Positions 13,461-18,708 of a stretch of 18,708 nt of DNA are shown here, in pieces. Origin of the DNA: JAKJGV01 sp964617565 (lineage in GTDB: Bacteria; Verrucomicrobiota; Kiritimatiellia; CAIQIC01; JAGNIJ01); contig CAZTYH010000066.1 in NCBI GenBank assembly GCA_964617565.1, positions 1 through 18,708 on the forward strand. Reading direction: 5' to 3'. How positions within the stretch are numbered: the stretch's first letter is position 1; every line of letters begins with the position of its first letter. Below the pieces are notes generated by a model. It was given only the letters and a program-made list of their open reading frames with translations, was not told the DNA's origin and ran no database searches. A program made the position numbers and the translations under genes.

Positions 13461-15070
13461 TTATGATGATCGCCATGTTTCTCATTGCCGGATGCCGGTC
13501 TTTGCCTGTGGTGCAGGAGAGCGAGAAACCGATAACTCCTTTGCCGCCGCATTTCGGGGAGGTGGGTATGCAGGATGGATTTCTGACGGTTGATGGCGAG
13601 CGTTTCCTGGTGGTCGGCGTGGGTTACGAACCGGGTTGCCGCAAGGGGCAATTGCCCTGGGAACGCAGGTATGATCCGGAAATATTAAGCGCGGATTTTG
13701 AGCGAATCCGCAAGGCGGGGTTCAATACGATCCGGACGTGGGCGCCGTTGATGGATGAAGAGCTGAAGCTCGCGGCGGAATTCGGATTGTGGGCCATCCC
13801 GGGCGTCTGGTTCGATCCGGCGGGCGATTTCGCCGACCCGAAATTCCAGGAGGAGCAAATCCGGCTCATCGAGCGTGAGGTCGGCCGCATGTCGAAACAC
13901 CCGAACGTGCTCTGCTACCTGTTGCTCAACGAGCCGCACGGCGACGCGGTTTACTGGGCGGGCGTGTCCACGGTGAAGGCGTTTTTCAAGAAGCTGCAGG
14001 AGGCGGGTAAACGCGCCGACCCGAAGCGGATTTTCTCCTATTCAAATTGCGTGGCGGCCGACTTCGTGAAGCCCGATGAATGGGATTACGTCGCAGTCAA
14101 CGTATATCCCTACAGCCCGGTAACAATCGAGAAGGCGTTGGGCTATCGCACCTATCTCGAAATGCTTCACGCCCGTCACGCGGACGGCAAGCCGATGCTC
14201 GTGACCGAGTTCGGGCTTTCCGTCTCCCCTCGCGGCGACGGGCGCGGCTACGGCGGCAATTCGCTTGAAGAGCAGCGTGACGGCGTGATTCGCATGTGGA
14301 ACGACATCCTGAACGCAGGATATGCGGGGGGATGCGCGTTCATGTGGACGGACGGCTGGTGGAAGTACAGCGACAAGGATGTGCACGACGATCACGCCGA
14401 GGAGTGGTACGGGTTTATCGAAACCGACAGCGATCGGGTCGGCCGTCCGCGTCCGGTGTACTACGCGTTGCAGGATTACAACAGGGCGATCCGCACGTTG
14501 CCGCGCGACGGCGATGCGGTTCACGGCGATACGGTTGCTGTCGAAGTGTGGGCGCCCGAGGCGGCGCAGGTGCAGGCGCGGGTTGGCGATTGGGGTTGGA
14601 GAGATCTGAAACGCGAAGGCCGGAATTGGTGGCGCGGGGAGTTGTCGCTGAAGGATGTGAAACCCGGTGCGCAATATATCTGGACCCGCGCGTTCGCGCC
14701 CTCCGGAGTGGCTTCCGGCGAGAAGTCGTGCATCGTGCGTGTGGGCGGCGAGCCGTCGTCTTCGTTGAGCGTGAAGATACGTCCGATCGCGTCGCCGTTC
14801 CCCGTGGGCGAGCCGATGCCGGTGGAGGTGGAGGTTCGGGATGGAACAGGGCGGCCCGTTGCCGGGAAGATGGTGCAGGTGGGGCGTTTCCTGCACACCC
14901 AGTGGAACGAGGCGTCAGGCGAAGCGGAGACCGATTCGGCGGGCGTCGCGCGCGTTGAGCTGCCCGATCTGCCTTCTTCCGGAATTGCATCTGTCGCTGC
15001 CGGAACTGTTTATAGCGATGGATTGTTCCGCCGGCGCGTGGGCGATTATCTGCATGTTGATGTGGACTGA
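13418..15070 (+). CDS. Lipoprotein glycoside hydrolase, clan GH-A (GH5/GH2-like TIM barrel)
   Basis: The 550-residue protein has a lipoprotein signal (MMIAMFLIAGC, lipobox Cys26), so it should be membrane anchored. Residues about 50-365 form a TIM barrel with FLVVGVGYEPG, AGFNTIRTWAP, YLLLNEPHGDAVYW with the expected acid/base Glu172, and MLVTEFGLSVSPR with the expected nucleophile Glu264. CAFMWTDGWWKY adds substrate-binding aromatics. About 372-450 is one Ig-like sandwich, and about 455-545 is a second with a bacterial Ig/transthyretin-like look (VRDGTGRPVAGKMVQV). Clan GH-A retaining chemistry follows from the two Glu; the family and substrate (mannan, glucan or other) cannot be fixed by eye. 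ATG 13418 has AAGGAG 6 bases upstream; a later ATG at 13463 would also leave a signal peptide. The upstream GT9 gene is probably co-transcribed. Confidence 0.83.
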   Translation: MSGKMREIISNVRKIMMIAMFLIAGCRSLPVVQESEKPITPLPPHFGEVGMQDGFLTVDGERFLVVGVGYEPGCRKGQLPWERRYDPEILSADFERIRKAGFNTIRTWAPLMDEELKLAAEFGLWAIPGVWFDPAGDFADPKFQEEQIRLIEREVGRMSKHPNVLCYLLLNEPHGDAVYWAGVSTVKAFFKKLQEAGKRADPKRIFSYSNCVAADFVKPDEWDYVAVNVYPYSPVTIEKALGYRTYLEMLHARHADGKPMLVTEFGLSVSPRGDGRGYGGNSLEEQRDGVIRMWNDILNAGYAGGCAFMWTDGWWKYSDKDVHDDHAEEWYGFIETDSDRVGRPRPVYYALQDYNRAIRTLPRDGDAVHGDTVAVEVWAPEAAQVQARVGDWGWRDLKREGRNWWRGELSLKDVKPGAQYIWTRAFAPSGVASGEKSCIVRVGGEPSSSLSVKIRPIASPFPVGEPMPVEVEVRDGTGRPVAGKMVQVGRFLHTQWNEASGEAETDSAGVARVELPDLPSSGIASVAAGTVYSDGLFRRRVGDYLHVDVD

Positions 15071-15111
15071 GGGCGGAGATCAGAAGTCAGAGGGCAGGGG
15101 ACGGAGAATTA
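15071..15111. repeat. Short low-complexity purine-rich intergenic tract
   Basis: Between the convergent glycosidase and FHA genes lies a purine-rich stretch containing gatcagaagtcagagg and gacggagaatta. It resembles fragments of GATCAGAAGTCAGAG-type low-complexity repeats. It has no hairpin-plus-T-run terminator, and only one partial copy is seen here. Confidence 0.3.
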
Positions 15112-15879
15112 TTACGCTGTAAGTTCCGGGGGTCTCTCGTCCGCTTGTCTGCAGCCTTCGAGGAGCATGGAGATCGTTCCTGTTTCGATCGGTTCCGGCG
15201 GCATCTCGATGTCTTCGCGCAGGAATTCAAAGCTCCCGTCGCGGATGGTCAGCAACGCGTACACGGCTTCTTCCCGCGTCTTGTTGAGGTAGCGCGCGCT
15301 CTTGATTTCACCGCGCACGAATTGGAGTTTCGCGGGGCGACGCTCGTGATCCTGGATCGTCAGCGTTCCGCTCTGCGCGGTGGAGTTGAGCAGTTGAATG
15401 AGGTCCACGATGCGCAACGCGTGCAGCACACCGGAGAACTGGCTCTTCGGTTTGCCGGGCGATGTAACAAAACGCTCGGGTTTGTCCTGGTATTGCTGGT
15501 CATGAAGAACGAAGAGCAGTTTCTTTGGCGGGACAACGATCTCATCGCCGGGCAGCAATCCCAGTGGTTGACGAATCCTCTCCCGGTTGACGAACACGCC
15601 GTTGAGACTGCCGAGGTCCTGGATGAAGTAACGTCCGTCGCGCGAGAATATCTTTGCATGCTGCCGGCTGGCGCGCGCGTCATTGATGATGATGTCGCAC
15701 GTCGCGCGGTCGCGGCCGAGGATATATTCGCGCTCGCCGTTCAGCGGGATCGTCTGCCCGTTATAGAACAGCGCGGGCTGGTGTCGTGAGACAAAAACCT
15801 GCTGCTGCTCTTTTTTGATATGCGGCGCAACATCTATTGTCTTCTGCCGCAGATCATCCATATTGTCTTTGGGCGCCAT
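15112..15879 (-). CDS. FHA domain plus DUF4388 signalling protein
   Basis: The 255-residue cytoplasmic protein has an FHA domain at about residues 35-125, with the phosphothreonine-recognition residues in place: ILGRD (Gly55, Arg56), ASRQH (Ser71, Arg72, His74) and LGSLNGVFVN (Asn93, Gly94). Residues about 148-245 match DUF4388 (PATAN-like): FSGVLHALRIVDLIQLLNS, SGTLTIQDH, LQFVRGEIKSARYL and GSFEFL. This pair is common in bacteria with Ser/Thr kinase signalling and is often near gliding, chemotaxis-like or kinase genes. No kinase is in the window. It probably reads phosphorylated partners and relays by protein contacts. ATG 15879 is the first Met; a second at codon 7 lacks a ribosome site. 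It converges on the GH-A lipoprotein gene, with 41 bases between stops. Confidence 0.88.
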   Translation of the reverse strand: MAPKDNMDDLRQKTIDVAPHIKKEQQQVFVSRHQPALFYNGQTIPLNGEREYILGRDRATCDIIINDARASRQHAKIFSRDGRYFIQDLGSLNGVFVNRERIRQPLGLLPGDEIVVPPKKLLFVLHDQQYQDKPERFVTSPGKPKSQFSGVLHALRIVDLIQLLNSTAQSGTLTIQDHERRPAKLQFVRGEIKSARYLNKTREEAVYALLTIRDGSFEFLREDIEMPPEPIETGTISMLLEGCRQADERPPELTA

Positions 15880-15977
15880 TCCCAGTCATTCCCCTAAACG
15901 ACAAACCACATCCCCCCGCAGAACTCCTTGCATTGTCCATTTGAGGCCGGGAGCTACAACGGTCAACTCACCGGCGC

Positions 15978-16006
15978 AGTATAGACAACCTGCGGGCAGA
16001 CAGCAA
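15978..16006 (-). promoter_or_regulatory. Putative promoter of the FHA/DUF4388 gene
   Basis: On the minus strand TTGCTG (16006-16001), a 17-base spacer and TATACT (15983-15978) form a sigma-70-like promoter with a weak -35 and good -10, leaving a leader of roughly 95 bases to ATG 15879. An alternative TTGACC lies nearer the gene. The rest of the 195-base intergenic region 15880-16074 shows no gene or RNA that I recognise. Confidence 0.35.
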
Positions 16007-16074
16007 TGTTCTGATGAGGAATCGTACCCGCGGGACGCAAAAATGTGAAATGCCCGGAGCTGAAAAGCCGGATA

Positions 16075-16746
16075 TTACGACGCGTAGGGGACCACTTCGT
16101 TCGGGCGCCCGCAATGGACGAGACTGTCGTTCATGTGGTCCCGCTCGTCCAGGCCGATGCGGCGGAACACGTCGGCCCAGCTGGCGAATTCGCCGTATTC
16201 TCTCGCGGCCTCGCTGTCCACGGCCTCGTTTTCCAGCTCGGGGTGGTCCTTGACGAACTGCATGTATTCATGCTCGGCATGATCTTCGAATTCGGCATTC
16301 AGGAGGAACGCGCTCTGGATGCTGAAGCGCGCGAGCAGCCGGCAGAAGATGCGGTACTTGAAAACGGCAATCGGGGTGATGAAGCGGTGAAAAGCGGATT
16401 CCTTCATATTGAGTTTGCGCATGCGTTCGGTGATGACGCGCAGATGCCAGAATTCATTATCCTGCGCGGCGCGGCCCCACTGGATGACATCGCGGGCTTC
16501 CGCGACGGTGGAGTCGTCCGCAAACTTTGAATTCATACGGATGTATTGCCGGATCTCCCACGCCTGGTACGGGATGCGGGCCAGAATTTCGAGAAGCTTG
16601 ACCTTGGGCAAAGTGAGTTCCTTGCCGTGAGCAATGTCCATGCCCCAGAAAAGAGCCCGGGCAAAAATTCCGCATGACCGTCTCGGCCGCGCGAGCGTTG
16701 CTTCCTGTTCCTTCTTCATGTCCACATTCTTCCCGGTCGTGATCAT
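16075..16746 (-). CDS. Alternative oxidase (AOX/PTOX) family di-iron protein
   Basis: The 223-residue protein keeps the complete six-ligand di-iron pattern of the interfacial membrane quinol oxidases: Glu53 in LLEILARIPYQAW (equivalent of LETxARVPY), Glu98 and His101 in DNEFWHL, Glu154 in FEDHAEHEYMQF (the LEEEA/EEHA helix) and Glu201 and His204 in DERDHMND (the RADExxH motif). AOX oxidises quinol and reduces O2 to water without proton pumping, and would be bound to one leaflet of the inner membrane. It is shorter than plant AOX or PTOX. Start ATG 16746 follows AAGGAG with an 8-base spacer; the longer frame upstream runs into repeat DNA. No other respiratory gene adjoins it. A different substrate (as in other AOX-like di-iron proteins) is possible. 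Confidence 0.78.
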   Translation of the reverse strand: MITTGKNVDMKKEQEATLARPRRSCGIFARALFWGMDIAHGKELTLPKVKLLEILARIPYQAWEIRQYIRMNSKFADDSTVAEARDVIQWGRAAQDNEFWHLRVITERMRKLNMKESAFHRFITPIAVFKYRIFCRLLARFSIQSAFLLNAEFEDHAEHEYMQFVKDHPELENEAVDSEAAREYGEFASWADVFRRIGLDERDHMNDSLVHCGRPNEVVPYAS

Positions 16747-16820
16747 CGTCGTATCTCCTTTGTGGGGTTCAAAATCCCGGATACTGTAGTACGAGGTGGC
16801 GGAAAAAGCAAAGGCGGGAG

Positions 16821-16883
16821 GGAAGAAGAATGGAGTGATGGAGTATGGGAGTGCTGGAGTATTGGAGTGATGGAGTGATGGGG
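16821..16883. repeat. 8-bp tandem repeat TGGAGTNN, six units
   Basis: After the lead gaagaagaa, six consecutive 8-bp units run from 16831 to 16878: tggagtga, tggagtat, gggagtgc, tggagtat, tggagtga, tggagtga. The array lies upstream of the AOX-family gene and is followed by a small GC-rich hairpin (CGCCT-TGCC-AGGCG, 16902-16915). Confidence 0.85.
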
Positions 16884-16984
16884 GCCGCCGCTGCCAAGCC
16901 ACGCCTTGCCAGGCGCGGTTACGTGCTTATCTCCCATTTATGACAACTCGAAATCAGGACTCGACCGGAATTCTTCAGTCCCCG

Positions 16985-17028
16985 TTACTCCATTTCTCCA
17001 GTACTCCATCCCTCCATTCTTCTTCTCC
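16985..17028. repeat. Inverted copy of the TGGAGTNN array
   Basis: Four 8-bp units in the opposite orientation (ttactcca, tttctcca, gtactcca, tccctcca at 16985-17016) are followed by ttcttcttctcc, the complement of the gaagaagaa lead of the first array. The two arrays face each other across about 100 bases, so the intergenic region 16747-17028 is largely repeat-derived. It abuts the stop of the downstream GH144-like gene. Confidence 0.8.
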
Positions 17029-18708
17029 TCACCTCGGGCCGATTTCGACGGGGGGCATCCAGATGCCGCCCTTGCCGCCCGCATCGGTGACGCGGACGGC
17101 GAGCCAGTTGCGGCCCGGCTTGAGGTAGGTGCCCGGCACGGGATAGATGCGTGGGATGCGCCAGAGGTCATTCCCGGATCGAGTTTCTCCAAGCTTCAAT
17201 CCGTTCAGAAAAGCCTCGTCCATATCATCCACGCCACCCATGACCAGGGCAACGGGTTTGCCGCTGAGGGTCCATTGGCTCAGCCGTTCCGCAGGCAGGT
17301 CGAACTCGATGTAATACATGGCTTCGCCATCATAGTCCGCGAATGACGGATGCGAGTTTTCCCAGAAATCAGGCACGGCAACGGATATCCATTCCGGACC
17401 GGTCGGGTCAGGAGGCGGCAACGGCAGCCGGCCTTTTCGCAGTTTCCACTCGTAATCGCGCGCGAGGTCTATCGGACCGGCGGGATCCGTTGAGGGGGGG
17501 CGTGTACGCCAGTTGATGAGGCGGGTCGTCCGCTGGATCCACGCATTGCGCATGAAAAGATTCCAGATCAGTTGTGAGCGGTAATTTTCGATGCCGAGCA
17601 GGATCGTGCCGGCGTCGAGACCGAGCGCGTCGCGGGCGATGAACCCGGTGGTCGGATTGACGGAATCGGCGAATCCATACTTGCCCCACATGTCGCGGTG
17701 GTCATCGTAGAGCTTTCGCAGCGCGCGGATGGAGTGCTGCGGCAGGAACGGGACGGATCCGCCGATCGCGTAGGGGATGACCGTGCCGTCGGTGGAGGAG
17801 TAGGGCTGGCCCGGTGGGAAGCCATAGATCATGTAGCGGTCGCCGGGACCGTCGGCGGCGCCGAGCCCCCAGAGGTCAGGCCCGTAAGACGCGGGGAAAA
17901 ACGCGGCCTGATCAATGCAGTACTGACGCATCGCGAGAATCGCGCGCGCAACATTGTCATAGTAGTCAATACCGCCGCGGTCTGCCTTGCCGCGGAAATC
18001 ATACCACAGTGCCGGATATTGATAGCGGAAGATGGATTGGAATCCGTGTTCCACGAGGAATTCGTAGCCGCCGTAGTCTCCCCTGTGACGATCAATACCG
18101 TCCCATGATGCAACGGGCAGGGGATAGGTCGGGCTGCCGAGGGCAAGGAGGTAGATCAGGATGCCCTCGGTGAAGCTGCCCCATTTCGCGTCCAGGAATT
18201 TACCGCGCTGATCGAGGCCGTGCGTAACGAAAATCGGATGGCCGTCGCGTGCCCAGGCCCAGTCCACGCGCTCGAAGATCAGTCGGCCCAACTTCGCGAT
18301 TTCCGGGTCGCGGAAATACTCCACGGCGGTGATCATGCCGGCGATCAGCAGCGCGGTGTCTATGGTGGAAATTTCCGTGCCGGACGCGTCGCGCCCGGTG
18401 TGCATGTTCACGAAGTGGGGGAAGAATCCGCGTACGTTGCGCACGGGTCCATGGGCAAAAGTTCGCAAGGTGGTCGCGACGCGTTCCTGCGCTTCGTCGC
18501 GCGGCACCCATCCGCGCTCGGCGCCGATCACGTAGGCGGATAGGCCGAACCCCACGGCGGCGACAGACGCGAGATGGGCCTCCTCGCTCGACTCGAAATT
18601 GCGCCCGCGGTCGCGTGTCAGGCCGTTGCTCGGATTCGTCTCGTACCAGAAGTAATCGAAGGATCGGCGCGCGACGAGATCGAGGAAATCATCGTCGCTC
18701 ATGCCGGC
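17029..18708 (-). CDS. Second GH144-like (PF10091) glycosidase, 5' end at window edge
   Basis: The readable 557 residues from ATG 18702 contain a glucoamylase-like alpha/alpha barrel at about 5-425, close to the family consensus: DYFWYETNPSNGLTRDR, VAAVGFGLSAYVIGAERGW, GFFPHFVNMHTG, GTEISTIDTALLIAG (Glu110, Asp115), LWGLGAADGP and IENYRSQLIWNLF. Characterised GH144 members cut beta-1,2-glucan. Residues about 445-557 form a beta-sandwich resembling the GH2 N-terminal or galactose-binding fold (WISVAVPDFWEN to NWLAVRVTD). The two codons before ATG 18702 are open, and family members usually carry a signal peptide, so the real start is probably outside the window. It is paralogous to the enzyme at 7434-9983 but has different C-terminal modules and retains the E-x-S-T-I-D motif. 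Confidence 0.87.
   Translation of the reverse strand, partial: AGMSDDDFLDLVARRSFDYFWYETNPSNGLTRDRGRNFESSEEAHLASVAAVGFGLSAYVIGAERGWVPRDEAQERVATTLRTFAHGPVRNVRGFFPHFVNMHTGRDASGTEISTIDTALLIAGMITAVEYFRDPEIAKLGRLIFERVDWAWARDGHPIFVTHGLDQRGKFLDAKWGSFTEGILIYLLALGSPTYPLPVASWDGIDRHRGDYGGYEFLVEHGFQSIFRYQYPALWYDFRGKADRGGIDYYDNVARAILAMRQYCIDQAAFFPASYGPDLWGLGAADGPGDRYMIYGFPPGQPYSSTDGTVIPYAIGGSVPFLPQHSIRALRKLYDDHRDMWGKYGFADSVNPTTGFIARDALGLDAGTILLGIENYRSQLIWNLFMRNAWIQRTTRLINWRTRPPSTDPAGPIDLARDYEWKLRKGRLPLPPPDPTGPEWISVAVPDFWENSHPSFADYDGEAMYYIEFDLPAERLSQWTLSGKPVALVMGGVDDMDEAFLNGLKLGETRSGNDLWRIPRIYPVPGTYLKPGRNWLAVRVTDAGGKGGIWMPPVEIGPR

Noticed and set aside
14042..14896. A 284-codon minus-strand open frame opposite the GH-A lipoprotein
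   Set aside because: The opposite strand has catalytic motifs and a signal peptide; this frame is His/Arg-rich with no recognisable domain.
16747..16902. An N-terminal extension of the AOX-like protein (Ser/Pro/Phe-rich)
   Set aside because: It translates the TGGAGTNN repeat and lies before a good ribosome site and ATG at 16746.
16821..17028. CRISPR array
   Set aside because: The units are 8 bases with no unique spacers, and there are no cas genes.

Overview
This is a GC-rich (about 60% by eye) bacterial window from a draft, probably metagenome-derived scaffold. It contains two 100-N gaps, and each is flanked by an exact 55-base duplication that looks like an assembly overlap. The gene set fits a Gram-negative-type, didermic organism: an LPS-type heptosyltransferase, several secreted or lipoprotein glycosidases, a Bacillus-like coproporphyrin-dependent heme cluster and FHA/DUF4388 signalling. 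Together with the style of the short intergenic repeats this suggests the PVC/Kiritimatiellota/Lentisphaerota/Hydrogenedentota neighbourhood. That placement is inference from gene style; no marker gene in the window proves it.

Layout: (1) 2-4429, plus strand: hemE (5' end outside the window), hemH/cpfC and hemY/cgoX, joined by ATGA overlaps, then a radical SAM/SPASM protein 11 bases downstream. The first three have the B. subtilis hemEHY order. No coproheme decarboxylase (ChdC) is visible, so the AhbC/AhbD/NirJ-like radical SAM enzyme is a candidate for the final decarboxylation. (2) 4436-5062, minus: a small secreted protein made almost entirely of a DUF7948-like domain. (3) 5209-7430, plus: pyrB and argF, two carbamoyl-phosphate-using transferases in a likely operon; argF is interrupted by the first gap. 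(4) 7434-11612: a GH144/PF10091 'glucoamylase-like' secreted enzyme (minus), divergent from two paralogous secreted CBM-only proteins (plus; the second spans the other gap). A perfect 17-bp palindrome lies in the divergent region, inside a putative promoter spacer. (5) 11703-12284, minus: a winged-helix/nucleotidyltransferase-fold protein whose catalytic residues are lost. (6) 12396-15070, plus: a GT9 heptosyltransferase and a clan GH-A lipoprotein glycosidase, 11 bases apart. (7) 15112-15879, minus: an FHA plus DUF4388 protein. (8) 16075-16746, minus: a compact alternative-oxidase (AOX/PTOX) family di-iron protein. (9) 17029-18708, minus: a second GH144-type enzyme, cut by the window end.

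Functional picture: tetrapyrrole and pyrimidine/arginine anabolism sit beside an accessory block for extracellular beta-glucan (possibly beta-1,2-glucan) processing and envelope glycan synthesis, plus a possible quinol oxidase. Intergenic DNA carries several short low-complexity repeat types: 8-bp TGGAGTNN tandems in inverted orientation, a 9-bp FLG-encoding repeat, and paired TTTCC-N7-GGAAA palindromes. There is no tRNA, rRNA, CRISPR array or transposase, and no stretch over 300 bases lacks a gene.
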